A stretch of 64,000 nt of DNA, taken from Aeromicrobium sp. Root495 (GTDB lineage: Bacteria > Actinomycetota > Actinomycetes > Propionibacteriales > Nocardioidaceae). Below the pieces are notes generated by a model, which ran no database searches, was not told where the DNA came from, and worked only from the letters and a program-made list of their open reading frames with translations. Positions 15,966 to 23,649 of the stretch are shown piece after piece. Within the stretch, counting starts at the first letter, position 1, and each line of letters starts with the position of its first letter. The stretch spans positions 2,635,722 to 2,699,721 of the forward strand of contig NZ_LMFJ01000001.1 in the NCBI RefSeq assembly GCF_001426755.1, in the 5' to 3' direction. The position numbers and the translations under genes were made by a program.

Positions 15966-17390
15966 TCAGAAGAACGCGTTGCCGCGGTCCACGAGAAGTC
16001 CGTACAACGTCTGCTGGATGGTCTCGCGGACCTGGTCGGTCACGTTGAACAGCAGCATGGGGTCGTCGGCGGCGTCGGGCTCGTAGGCGTCGGTGCGGAT
16101 GGGCTCACCGAACTCGATGATCCACTTGCTGGGCAGCGGGATCATGCCGAGCGGCCCGAGCAGCGGGAAGAAGGGCGTGACCGGAAGGTACGGCAGGCCC
16201 AGGAGCCGCGCGAGCGACGGGACGTTGCCCACGAGCGGGTAGATCTCCTCGGCACCCACGATGGACACCGGGACGATCGGCACGCCGGCCCGCATGGCCG
16301 AGGACACGAAGCCGCCCCGGCCGAAGCGCTGCAGCTTGTACCGCTCGGCGAACGGCTTGCCGATGCCCTTGAAGCCCTCGGGCCAGACGCCCGCGATCTC
16401 ACCGGAGGACAGCAGCCGCTCGGCGTCCTCGGTACAGGCCAGGGTGGCACCCACCTTGCGCGCCATCTGGCCCACGAACGGGAGGGCGAACACGAGGTCG
16501 GCCCCGAGCGGACGCAGGTTGCGGCCGCCGTACTTCTTGACCGCGTAGCCCGTGATGACGCCGTCGATGGGGACCGTGCCCGAGTGGTTGGCCACCAGGA
16601 GGGCGCCACCCTCGGCGGGGATGTTCTCGACACCCCGGACCTCGAGACGGAACCACTTCTCCGCGAGCGGCTCGACGGCGTTGACGAGGATCTCGCTGAT
16701 CTGGGGGTCGAAGCCGAAGGCGTCGATCTCGTAGTCGCCCGAGAGACGTCGGCGCAGGGCCGAGACCGACGTGGCCAGCCGGCGCTCCCAGTCCGAGCCC
16801 AGCACGCGCTGCGCGGCCTGGACGATGGCGACGACGATCTCCTCCAGCGGGATGCCGGGCATGGAGGCCGGTCCGGCGGTCCTGGTGGCCTTGGCCGCCT
16901 CCTCGGCTGCCGCTGCTGCGGCGGCGGCGGCGTCCTCGTCGGTGACGGCCCGGAGTCGCGGCTTGGCCGTGGACCGGGCGGAGGAGGACGAGGTGGGGGG
17001 CGGTCCGGCGGCGACCTTCTTCGGCCCGGCCTTCCCGGCCGTGGCCTTGGGCGCCTCGGCGGTGGACTTCGACGCCGGCGCGGCCTTGGTGGCGGGCGCG
17101 GCCTTGACCGGGCCCTTCGAGCCGGACGCCGGCTTCGTCGGGGCCTTCTTGGACTGCGTTGTCTTGGACTGCGTTGTCTTGGACGGGGCCGACTTGGACT
17201 GCGCAGTCTTGGAAGGGGCAGCCTTGGCGGGGGCAGTCTTGGCAGGTGCCGGCGGCTTGGCCTTGGTGACGGGCTTCCTGGGTCGGGCACCCGGACCGGC
17301 CAGCGATCGCGCGGCCGAGGACGGCGACGCGCCCTTGGCACCGCGTCCGGCGGCACCGGTGGTACCGATGGTGCGTCGCTCGTCGTTCAT
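15966..17390 (-). CDS. PlsC-like 1-acyl-glycerol-phosphate acyltransferase with Lys/Ala/Pro-rich N-terminal tail
   Basis: 474 residues; the ATG overlaps the stop of the upstream SDR gene (ATGA 17387-17390). The C-terminal half is a lysophospholipid acyltransferase domain (about 215-440): the catalytic NHSGTVPID (HX4D-type), the phosphate-binding GVWPEGFKG and IVPVSIVGAEEIYP. M. tuberculosis Rv0502 is the positional counterpart. The first 170 residues are unusual: a basic, Ala/Lys/Pro/Ser/Thr-rich low-complexity tail with repeated SKT/SKTTQ/APAK units, like histone H1 or AlgP tails, followed by a run of ten alanines. The tail may bind nucleic acid, anionic lipid or wall polymer; nothing in the sequence decides this. 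Confidence 0.85.
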   Translation of the reverse strand: MNDERRTIGTTGAAGRGAKGASPSSAARSLAGPGARPRKPVTKAKPPAPAKTAPAKAAPSKTAQSKSAPSKTTQSKTTQSKKAPTKPASGSKGPVKAAPATKAAPASKSTAEAPKATAGKAGPKKVAAGPPPTSSSSARSTAKPRLRAVTDEDAAAAAAAAAEEAAKATRTAGPASMPGIPLEEIVVAIVQAAQRVLGSDWERRLATSVSALRRRLSGDYEIDAFGFDPQISEILVNAVEPLAEKWFRLEVRGVENIPAEGGALLVANHSGTVPIDGVITGYAVKKYGGRNLRPLGADLVFALPFVGQMARKVGATLACTEDAERLLSSGEIAGVWPEGFKGIGKPFAERYKLQRFGRGGFVSSAMRAGVPIVPVSIVGAEEIYPLVGNVPSLARLLGLPYLPVTPFFPLLGPLGMIPLPSKWIIEFGEPIRTDAYEPDAADDPMLLFNVTDQVRETIQQTLYGLLVDRGNAFF

Positions 17391-18370
17391 CGTGCTCCTC
17401 CGAGGACCGCGAGGACGCCGGGGCGCTGGGCCTGCCGGAACTCCTCGAGGGTCTCTTCCGTGGTGTGCTGGAGCTCGTAGCCGAAGATCTCCCGCAGGGC
17501 GGTGGTGTCGACGGCGCGTCCGTGGGTCAGGAGCCGGTGGAGATCGGGTGACATCTCGCCGCCGAGGCTGCGGATGACGCGACCGGCCGCGGAGGCGAAG
17601 CCGACCGGCGGGAGCGGCAGCACGGGCCGGCCGAGGCGGCGGGCGGCCTGCGAGAGGAGCACGACGCCGTCGCCGGCCACGTTGAACGTGCCCGGGCGGT
17701 CGCTCACCACGGCCTGCGTGGCGATGGCGAGGGCGTCGTCGAGGTGCAGGAACTGCAGGCGGGGGTCGTAGCCCAGCGCCGCCGGCAGGATGGGGGTGTT
17801 GAAGTAGCTGCGCAGCGGGGTGTCGATGTCGGGGTGCAGGATCTGGGCCGAGCGCAGCGTCGTGATGAGGATGTCGGGCCGACGACGCGCGAAGCCACGC
17901 ACGTACGACTCGACCTCGACGGCGTCCTTGGGGAACCCGGAGCGGATGCCGCCGCGCGCCGAGGCGGACTCGGCGAACATGGCGGGGTCGCGCGGAGACG
18001 AGCCGTAGACCGCGGTGGTGGAGCCCAGCACCAGCTTGGAGACCACGGAGGAGCGCTGGCACGCCGCCAGGAGCTGCATCGTCCCGATGACGTTGCGCTC
18101 CTTGGCGCCGCCGCTGCCGCGACCCTCGGCCGGCGCGAGGTCGAGGTGCAGGACCGTGTCGATCTCCTCGACCGCGATGACCTTGGCCACCACGGGCGTG
18201 CGGATGTCGGCGCGCACGAACTTGACGCCGCCGAGGTCTCCCTCCGGCGGGCGCAGGTCGAGCCCGACGACGCGGTCGACGCCTCCGTCGGCGCCCAGCT
18301 CAGCGAGCGCGCGTGAGACACGGGACGCAAAGGATCCCGCGACCCCGGTGACGAGGACGACCCGGCCCAT
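17387..18370 (-). CDS. NAD-dependent epimerase/dehydratase family protein (SDR)
   Basis: 327 residues. An extended-SDR N-terminus is visible (VVLVTGVAGSFASRV), but the glycine motif is G9-G12-A15 with Ala at the third glycine. The middle holds SKLVLGSTTAVYGSSP, in which the usual catalytic Ser/Tyr region can be aligned, though no clean YxxxK follows, so activity may be altered. It corresponds in position to M. tuberculosis Rv0501 (galE2). It lies between the bS22 gene and the acyltransferase gene and is coupled to the latter. Substrate unknown; a lipid- or sugar-related role is an inference from context. Confidence 0.8.
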   Translation of the reverse strand: MGRVVLVTGVAGSFASRVSRALAELGADGGVDRVVGLDLRPPEGDLGGVKFVRADIRTPVVAKVIAVEEIDTVLHLDLAPAEGRGSGGAKERNVIGTMQLLAACQRSSVVSKLVLGSTTAVYGSSPRDPAMFAESASARGGIRSGFPKDAVEVESYVRGFARRRPDILITTLRSAQILHPDIDTPLRSYFNTPILPAALGYDPRLQFLHLDDALAIATQAVVSDRPGTFNVAGDGVVLLSQAARRLGRPVLPLPPVGFASAAGRVIRSLGGEMSPDLHRLLTHGRAVDTTALREIFGYELQHTTEETLEEFRQAQRPGVLAVLGGAR

Positions 18371-18376
18371 GGGGAC

Positions 18377-18478
18377 TTACTTGCCCAGACGGCGGCGCTG
18401 CACGCGTGTGCGCTTCAGCATCTTGCGGTGCTTCTTCTTCGACATCCGCTTGCGACGCTTCTTGATGACTGAACCCAC
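18377..18478 (-). CDS. Small ribosomal protein bS22 (AURKAIP1/COX24-domain)
   Basis: 33 residues, about half Lys/Arg ([18 protein letters not shown], then [10 protein letters not shown]). GTG start with an AGAGGG ribosome-binding site. The sequence is almost identical to what I recall of the mycobacterial protein Rv0500B, found as bS22 near the decoding centre of the small subunit. It stops 6 bases before the SDR start. Its length and composition make it easy to miss. Confidence 0.92.
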   Translation of the reverse strand: MGSVIKKRRKRMSKKKHRKMLKRTRVQRRRLGK

Positions 18479-18543
18479 AGGTAACCCTCTTGACGTGCGG
18501 TGATGAAAGAACGGCCAGGATACGCGGTGCGGTCGGCGCTGCG

Positions 18544-18726
18544 TCAGCCGGCCTGGAAGAACGACTTCTGCAGGTACTCCTCCACGGCGCCCTCGGGCAC
18601 CCGGAACGAACGACCCACCCGCACGGCCTCGAGCTCACCAGCGTGCACGAGACGGTAGACCGTCATCTTCGAGACGCGCATCTGTGCGGCCACCTCGGCC
18701 ACCGTCAAGAACGTTCCCGACGTCAC
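18544..18726 (-). CDS. Excisionase-family helix-turn-helix DNA-binding protein
   Basis: 60 residues from the GTG of [16 protein letters not shown], with AGGG 6 bases upstream. The MerR/excisionase-type winged HTH is clear: [46 protein letters not shown]. tuberculosis Rv0500A is the positional counterpart. In-frame GTG codons at 18735 and 18777 would add 3 or 17 residues; the latter lies inside a strong hairpin (18752-18797) and has no ribosome-binding site, so it was not used. The target is unknown; coupling to the bS22, SDR and acyltransferase genes is conserved. Confidence 0.82.
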   Translation of the reverse strand: MTSGTFLTVAEVAAQMRVSKMTVYRLVHAGELEAVRVGRSFRVPEGAVEEYLQKSFFQAG

Positions 18727-18751
18727 ACTGATCACCCTGATCTTCCATGGA

Positions 18752-18797
18752 GCACGCGCGCTCTCCGGCTTCCCCACCGGAGAAGGAGCGCGCGTGC
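18752..18797 (-). terminator. Strong 46-base stem-loop between acuC and the HTH gene
   Basis: GCACGCGCGCT (18752-18762) pairs perfectly with AGCGCGCGTGC (18787-18797), and CTCCGG (18763-18768) with CCGGAG (18777-18782). It lies 116 bases after the acuC stop and 26 bases before the HTH start on the same strand. It may end acuC transcription or act as a structured leader for the HTH gene; no T-run is present. Confidence 0.5.
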
Positions 18798-18912
18798 CTG
18801 ACTGGAGCGTAGTGCCTCGTGATGCTGTTGGGATAGGGGATTCACAAGTTGCCTCTGTTTCGCCGCTTTTCGCTCTCCACGGCGTGTCGCGCGGGTGGTC
18901 GCGCGGGGGGTC

Positions 18913-20100
18913 TCAGAGGACGGGGTCGAGCCCCAGCAGGGGGAAGCTCTCGCGGCGGGCCGACTCGATGCAGCGGTCGAGCCAGCTGGCCGGGTCGTAG
19001 CCCAGCTCCCACGGCCGGTAGCCGGCCGAGCGGCCGTCGGTCATGCGGTGGGGCGGGTCGACGCCCGTGAGGTCGCGGACGGCGTCGCGCCAGCCCTGGG
19101 GCGTGGGCGCCTCGGGGTCGACGTCGTGGCCCGCCACGATGCCCAGCAGGTGGCTCCAGATGCGCGGGACGACGTCGGTGACGGCATAGCCCCCGCCGCC
19201 GGTGGCGATCCAGCGGCCGCCCGGGACCTCCTCCGCGAGCTCGCGCAGGGCGAGGTAGGAGGCCCGCTGGCCGTCGATGCTGAGCATGAGGTTGGTGAGC
19301 GGGTCGTCCATGTGGGAGTCGCAGCCGTGCTGGGTGACCAGGACCTGCGGCTCGAACTCGCGCACCACCTGCGGGACCACGGCGTGGAAGGCGCGGAGCC
19401 AGCCCGCGTCGGACGTGCCCGGAGGCAGCGGGACGTTGACCGCGGTGCCCTCGGCGCCGGGTCCGCCGGTCTCGGTGGCCCAGCCCGTGCCCGGGAACAA
19501 CGACTGCGGACCCTCGTGGACGGACACGGTGAGGACGCGGGGGTCGTCCCAGAAGATCGCCTGGACGCCGTCGCCGTGGTGGGCGTCGACGTCGACGTAG
19601 GCCACGCGCTCGGCGCCCTGGTCGAGCAGCCACTGGATGGCGAGGGCGACGTCGTTGTAGATGCAGAAGCCGCTGGCCGTGTGGCGCATGGCGTGGTGCA
19701 GACCGCCGGAGACGTTGAGCGCTCGCCGCGTCTCGCCGGACCACACGCGACGGGCGGCCTCGAGGCTCGCGCCCGCCACGAGGGCGCTGGCCTCGTGCAT
19801 GCCGCCGAAGACGGGGTTGTCGTCGCCGCCCAGCCCGATGGAGAGGTCGGCGTGGACCGGGTGGGCGCTGAGCTTCTGGACCTTCTCCACGTAGGCCGCC
19901 GTGTGCACGCGGGTGAGCTGGTCGACCGTGGCGGCCTCGGCGCCCACGACGTCGACCGTCTCGAGCAGGCCCAGCTCGCGCGCCAGCCGCATCGTGAGCT
20001 CGACCCGCACCGGGGCCATGGGGTGCGAAGGGCCGAAGTCGTAGCTCGTGAGCCGGTCGTCGAAGACGAGGGTCGCGCGGCCACTCGGCTCGGTCGTCAT
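18913..20100 (-). CDS. AcuC-like deacetylase (class II histone-deacetylase fold)
   Basis: 395 residues from the ATG of MTTEPSGRATLVFDD. Zinc-site and catalytic motifs of the arginase/deacetylase fold are present: GGLHHAM (His pair), VDVDAHHGDGVQAIFWDD (Asp and His ligands), VLVTQHGCDSHMDDPL (second Asp) and GGGGYAV near the end. AcuC proteins remove acyl groups from lysine, classically reactivating acetyl-CoA synthetase; other members act on acetylpolyamines. The length fits AcuC. It is followed by a hairpin and preceded by a leaderless-type -10. Confidence 0.85.
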   Translation of the reverse strand: MTTEPSGRATLVFDDRLTSYDFGPSHPMAPVRVELTMRLARELGLLETVDVVGAEAATVDQLTRVHTAAYVEKVQKLSAHPVHADLSIGLGGDDNPVFGGMHEASALVAGASLEAARRVWSGETRRALNVSGGLHHAMRHTASGFCIYNDVALAIQWLLDQGAERVAYVDVDAHHGDGVQAIFWDDPRVLTVSVHEGPQSLFPGTGWATETGGPGAEGTAVNVPLPPGTSDAGWLRAFHAVVPQVVREFEPQVLVTQHGCDSHMDDPLTNLMLSIDGQRASYLALRELAEEVPGGRWIATGGGGYAVTDVVPRIWSHLLGIVAGHDVDPEAPTPQGWRDAVRDLTGVDPPHRMTDGRSAGYRPWELGYDPASWLDRCIESARRESFPLLGLDPVL

Positions 20101-20107
20101 GGGCGTC

Positions 20108-20113
20108 AGCCTA
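20108..20113 (-). promoter_or_regulatory. Leaderless -10 element of acuC
   Basis: TAGGCT on the minus strand, 7 bases before the chosen ATG. It supports that ATG over the in-frame codon 12 residues upstream. Confidence 0.4.
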
Positions 20114-20148
20114 CGACTCGGTGTGACGCCGCCCACGACGGCACGGCC

Positions 20149-20952
20149 TCAGGACCCCGAGAGCTCGGCCGAGCGGGCGGCCGCCGCGAGCACGCCGGCC
20201 CGCAGACCGGCTGCGACCCCGTGGTCGTCGAACGTCGTGATGGCGGCGTGGGTGGTGCCGTTGGGCGAGGTGACGCGGCGCCGCAGCTCCTCGGGGGTGT
20301 CGTCGGAGTCGGCGAGCAGCGCGGCGGCTCCGACGAGGGTCTGCTGGGCCAGCGTGCGCGCCGTGGCGGGGTCGAGACCCGCCTCGACGCCTCCGGCGAT
20401 CATGGCCTCGGCGAGGTAGAAGACGTAGGCCGGACCGGATCCCGAGACGGCGGTGACGGCATCCTGCGCGGACTCGTCGACCACGGCCACGACACCCCCG
20501 GTCTCGAGGATCGAGCGCACGAGAGCGAGGCGGTCGTCGTCGGCAGCGGTGCCCGGCGAGATGCCGAACATGCCCTCGCCCACGAGCGCCGGGGTGTTGG
20601 GCATGGCCCGCACCACGGCGACGCCGTCGGGCAGGGCCTCCTCGAACAGGGCGATGCGGACCCCGGCGGCCAGCGAGACGACCGTGGCGGTGGCCGCGAC
20701 CGCCGGCGCGATCTCGGTGAGGACGGCAGCGACGTCCTGTGGCTTCACCACCACGAGGACGACCTCGGCGCCCTCGACGGCTTCGCGGAGGTCGGTGACC
20801 TGCACACCGTGCGTCGTCCGCAGCGCCTCGGCGCGCTCCTCGAACTTCTCGGCGACGACGACGTCGGAGGTGCTGTGACCAGCCTTCAGGAGCGCGGCGA
20901 GGAGGGTCTCCCCCATGACGCCGCCGCCCAGGATCGCGATGCGCGTGGACAT
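20149..20952 (-). CDS. proC: Pyrroline-5-carboxylate reductase
   Basis: 267 residues. It catalyses the last step of proline synthesis, NAD(P)H reduction of pyrroline-5-carboxylate. The Rossmann motif is IAILGGGVMGETLLAALL; the C-terminal dimerisation and active-site region contains VSGSGPAYVFYLAEAM and the helix after it. It sits where M. tuberculosis has proC (Rv0500), next to the HTH/bS22 cluster. The promoter is leaderless-type and mirrored by that of the divergent transporter gene. Confidence 0.95.
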   Translation of the reverse strand: MSTRIAILGGGVMGETLLAALLKAGHSTSDVVVAEKFEERAEALRTTHGVQVTDLREAVEGAEVVLVVVKPQDVAAVLTEIAPAVAATATVVSLAAGVRIALFEEALPDGVAVVRAMPNTPALVGEGMFGISPGTAADDDRLALVRSILETGGVVAVVDESAQDAVTAVSGSGPAYVFYLAEAMIAGGVEAGLDPATARTLAQQTLVGAAALLADSDDTPEELRRRVTSPNGTTHAAITTFDDHGVAAGLRAGVLAAAARSAELSGS

Positions 20953-20958
20953 GGGGCC

Positions 20959-20984
20959 ACCCTAGTCGGGCGCTGTCCTAGGGT
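20959..20984. promoter_or_regulatory. Back-to-back leaderless promoters of proC and the BASS transporter
   Basis: TAGGGT occurs on each strand, 6 bases before each start codon: minus strand 20959-20964 for the proC ATG and plus strand 20979-20984 for the transporter GTG. The two -10 boxes are only 14 bases apart, so polymerases at the two promoters must exclude each other. Confidence 0.5.
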
Positions 20985-20990
20985 GGGTCG

Positions 20991-21941
20991 GTGCGCGCCA
21001 GAGTCGACCCGTTCATCGTGGCTCTTCTCGCGACCGCGCTGCTCGGGACGTTCCTGCCGGCCCGGGGGCAGGGCCTCGACGTCCTGACCGACGCCTCGCG
21101 AGTCGTGCTCGCGCTCCTGTTCTTCCTCTACGGCGCCCGGCTCTCGACGAGCGAGACGCTGGCCGGCCTGCGGCACTGGCGGCTGCACGTCCTGGTCCTC
21201 ACCATCACGTTCGTCGCGTTCCCCGCGCTGGGGCTCGTGGCCCATCAGCTGCAGGGCCACGGGATCGACGCGGGTCTCGCGGACGGCATCCTGTTCCTCA
21301 CGCTCGTGCCCACGACCGTGCAGTCGTGCGTCGTGTTCACCCGGGTGGCCCGCGGCAACGAGGCGGGCACGGTGGTGAGTGCCTCGTTGTCGAGCATCGT
21401 CGGCGTGTTCCTGACGCCGCTGCTCGTCTCGCTGCTGATGTCGGCGAACGCACAGGTGGACGCTGGCTCCATCGTGCGGATCGTCCTGCAGATCCTCGTC
21501 CCGTTCGTCCTGGGCCAGGCGCTGCGTCCGTGGGTGGGCGCCTGGGTGGAGCGGCACGACGGGCCGCTCAAGCTCTACGACCGCGGCTCGATCCTCGTGA
21601 TCGTCTACCTCGCGTTCAGCGAGGGGGCGCGTGCCCACGTGTGGTTGCGGGTGACGGTGCCCGAGGCGCTCGTCGTCGTGGCGGTGTGCGCAGTCCTGCT
21701 GGGCGTGGCGCTCGTGGGGGCGTGGCAGCTGGGCCGGCTGGCGGGACTCGGCCGGGCCGACCGCGTCTCGGTGCTGTTCGCGGGCTCCAACAAGAGCCTC
21801 GCGGCGGGCCTGCCGATCGCCACCGTGCTGTTCTCGGGCGGTCAGCTGGCGCTCATCATCCTGCCGCTCATGGCGTACCACCAGCTGCAGCTCATCACGT
21901 GCGCCGTCGTCTCCGGCCGCATGTCCCGCACCCCCACCTGA
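20991..21941 (+). CDS. Bile acid:sodium symporter family transporter (SLC10/YfeH type)
   Basis: 316 residues, GTG start. About ten hydrophobic helices are visible, with the conserved crossing regions LVPTTVQSCVVFTRVARGNEAG and VLFAGSNKSLAAGLPIATVLF typical of the YfeH/SLC10A7 branch. These membrane proteins carry organic anions with sodium; the physiological substrate of this branch is not established. The gene is divergent from proC and ends next to the left inverted repeat of the lysE cassette. Confidence 0.85.
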   Translation: MRARVDPFIVALLATALLGTFLPARGQGLDVLTDASRVVLALLFFLYGARLSTSETLAGLRHWRLHVLVLTITFVAFPALGLVAHQLQGHGIDAGLADGILFLTLVPTTVQSCVVFTRVARGNEAGTVVSASLSSIVGVFLTPLLVSLLMSANAQVDAGSIVRIVLQILVPFVLGQALRPWVGAWVERHDGPLKLYDRGSILVIVYLAFSEGARAHVWLRVTVPEALVVVAVCAVLLGVALVGAWQLGRLAGLGRADRVSVLFAGSNKSLAAGLPIATVLFSGGQLALIILPLMAYHQLQLITCAVVSGRMSRTPT

Positions 21942-21956
21942 CCCCCCCCGTTCCCG

Positions 21957-22034
21957 CGAGTGGCGCAGATTGGCGATTCTGAGACGGCGTGTCGAACCAA
22001 TCTGCGCCGCTCGAGACCCCATCTGCGCCACTCG
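21957..22034. repeat. Left 78-bp inverted repeat bracketing lysE
   Basis: It consists of a 57-bp imperfect palindrome (21957-22013, arms CGAGTGGCGCAGATTGG and CCAATCTGCGCCGCTCG) followed by a 21-bp half unit ending CTGCGCCACTCG. The block matches the reverse complement of 22711-22788 at 70 of 78 positions by eye. It also lies between two converging genes and could end transcription in both directions. Confidence 0.8.
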
Positions 22035-22046
22035 GTGGCGCGGGGG

Positions 22047-22694
22047 TCAGTGCTGGGGGCGGCCCGTGAGGGCCAGGCCGACGCCGAGACCGATCATCGA
22101 CGTGCCGCCGATCGCGCCCATGGCCTCGGTCCGACGGCGCGAGCCGGCGAACCACGTGCGCAAGCGGCTCGCGACGAGGGCCCACACGCTGTCCGACGCC
22201 AGTCCGATCACGACGGCGACAGCACCCAGCAGGAGCGGCTGGGTCGTGACGTGACCACGGTCGACGTCGACGAACGGCGGCAGCACGGCCGCGAAGATCA
22301 TGAAGGCCTTGGGGTTGGAGACACCCACCACGAAGCCCTGCCGGAGGGCCACGCGCCGGGGCAGCGGGTCACGACCCCCGCCGTCGACGTCGGCCATCGA
22401 GAGGTCGCGCCGGTGCCGCCACGCCTGGACGCCGAGCCACACGAGATAGGCCGCACCGGCCAGCTTCAGGACCGTGTAGACCACGGCCGACGTCTGCACG
22501 ACGTACCCGAGACCGGCCGCCACCAGCACGAGCACCACGACGAGACCGAGGGTGTTGCCCAGCACCGAGAGCAGGGCGACGTCGCGGCCGTAGGCGATGG
22601 CCCGCCCGATGACGAACACGACGCTCGGACCCGGGATGGCGATGAGCACGAAGGCCGCGAGGCCGAACGCGAGCGCCTGCGAGATCGTGAGCAT
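22047..22694 (-). CDS. LysE family exporter
   Basis: 215 residues with six predicted membrane helices. The N-terminal signature is ALAFGLAAFVLIAIPGPSVVFVIGRAI and the second half has RQGFVVGVSNPKAFMIFAAVLPPFV, both hallmark LysE/RhtB segments. These proteins export amino acids or similar metabolites. A -10-like TACCGT lies 6 bases before the ATG. The gene is bracketed exactly by 78-bp inverted repeats, unlike anything else in the window, which suggests it may have arrived or been inverted as a unit. Confidence 0.9.
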   Translation of the reverse strand: MLTISQALAFGLAAFVLIAIPGPSVVFVIGRAIAYGRDVALLSVLGNTLGLVVVLVLVAAGLGYVVQTSAVVYTVLKLAGAAYLVWLGVQAWRHRRDLSMADVDGGGRDPLPRRVALRQGFVVGVSNPKAFMIFAAVLPPFVDVDRGHVTTQPLLLGAVAVVIGLASDSVWALVASRLRTWFAGSRRRTEAMGAIGGTSMIGLGVGLALTGRPQH

Positions 22695-22700
22695 GCGCCG

Positions 22701-22706
22701 ACGGTA
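22701..22706 (-). promoter_or_regulatory. Leaderless -10 element of lysE gene
   Basis: TACCGT on the minus strand, 6 bases before the ATG at 22694. The corresponding -35 position falls inside the right inverted repeat. Confidence 0.35.
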
Positions 22707-22710
22707 TCGC

Positions 22711-22788
22711 CGAGTGGCGCAGACCGGGTCCCGAGTGGCGCAGATCGGCACGACACGCCGTCTCAGAATCGCCAACCTGCGCCACTCG
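22711..22788. repeat. Right 78-bp inverted repeat bracketing lysE
   Basis: A 21-bp half unit (22711-22731) followed by the 57-bp palindrome (22732-22788) in inverse orientation to 21957-22013. The motif CGAGTGGCGCAGA or its complement occurs three times in this block and three times in the left one. It lies upstream of lysE and 25 bases after the stop of the TIM-barrel gene. Confidence 0.8.
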
Positions 22789-22813
22789 CGGAGGCGGGGG
22801 CGGGGAGGGGGGG

Positions 22814-23647
22814 TCAGCGGGAGCCGTGGAGCCGGGCGAAGGCGAGCGACTCCAGGAGCAGCGCCTCCTTGGCCTCGACGTCGGGCGACTTGCGGGTGTT
22901 GATCTCGATGACGACGTCGCCGGTGTAGTCGGAGTCGGCCAGGGCCTCCATGAACTCCACGCACGGCTGCGACCCGCGACCCGGGATGAGGTGCTCGTCC
23001 TTGGGCGAGCCCGAGCCGTCGGCGAGGTGCACGTGCGCCAGGCGCGGACCGAGGTCGCGCAGCATCTGCACGGGGTCCTGGCCGGCCGTGGCGCTGTGGG
23101 AGAGGTCGACCGTCACGTGGGCGTAGTCCTCGGTGACCGGGTCCCAGCCGGGCGCGTAGGCCTGGAAGACGCGCTTGCCGGTGCGCCAGGGGTACATGTT
23201 CTCGACCGCGAACACCACGTCGTACTGGCGCTCCAGGTCGGCGACCCCCTCGACGAACTCCTTGGCGTACTCGCGCTGCCAGCGGAAGGGCGGGTGGGCC
23301 ACCACGACGGGTGCGCCCACCTCGAGCGCCATCTCGGCGGAGCGGTGCAGCTTCTCCCACGGGTCGGTCCCCCACACGCGCTGCGTCAGCAGGAGCGTGG
23401 GGGCATGGATGGAGACGATGGGGATCTCGTGGAACGACTGCAGCGCCTTCACCGCGACGACGTCGGTGCTCACGTCGTCGATGCCGACCATGACCTCGAC
23501 GCCGTCGTAGCCCAGGCGCGCCGCAGCCTCGAAGCCGTCGGGCGTGGAGCCGGGGTAGACCGAGACCGACGACGTGGACAGCGCGACGCGGAGCTGCTCC
23601 CGCGGTCGGTCCGGGGACTGCTGGTCGTGCGCGGCGGAGGAGGCCAT
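22814..23647 (-). CDS. Sugar phosphate isomerase/epimerase-like TIM-barrel protein
   Basis: 277 residues, xylose-isomerase-like (AP_endonuc_2) fold. Metal-ligand-type segments are visible: [33 protein letters not shown] and [12 protein letters not shown]. tuberculosis Rv0498 holds the same position beside ppx and proC, and its function is not established. The ATG is 2 bases after the ppx stop, so the two are co-translated. Confidence 0.82.
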   Translation of the reverse strand: MASSAAHDQQSPDRPREQLRVALSTSSVSVYPGSTPDGFEAAARLGYDGVEVMVGIDDVSTDVVAVKALQSFHEIPIVSIHAPTLLLTQRVWGTDPWEKLHRSAEMALEVGAPVVVAHPPFRWQREYAKEFVEGVADLERQYDVVFAVENMYPWRTGKRVFQAYAPGWDPVTEDYAHVTVDLSHSATAGQDPVQMLRDLGPRLAHVHLADGSGSPKDEHLIPGRGSQPCVEFMEALADSDYTGDVVIEINTRKSPDVEAKEALLLESLAFARLHGSR

Positions 23648-23649
23648 GC

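Noticed and set aside
17130-17230. Short repeats in the acyltransferase tail as a mobile or minisatellite insertion
   Set aside because: The repeats keep the reading frame and encode the Lys/Ser/Thr tail; treated as protein low complexity.
18727-18777. Longer HTH protein starting at the GTG at 18777
   Set aside because: The start would lie inside a strong hairpin with no ribosome-binding site; the shorter start has a plausible one, although the mycobacterial homologue is of the longer size.
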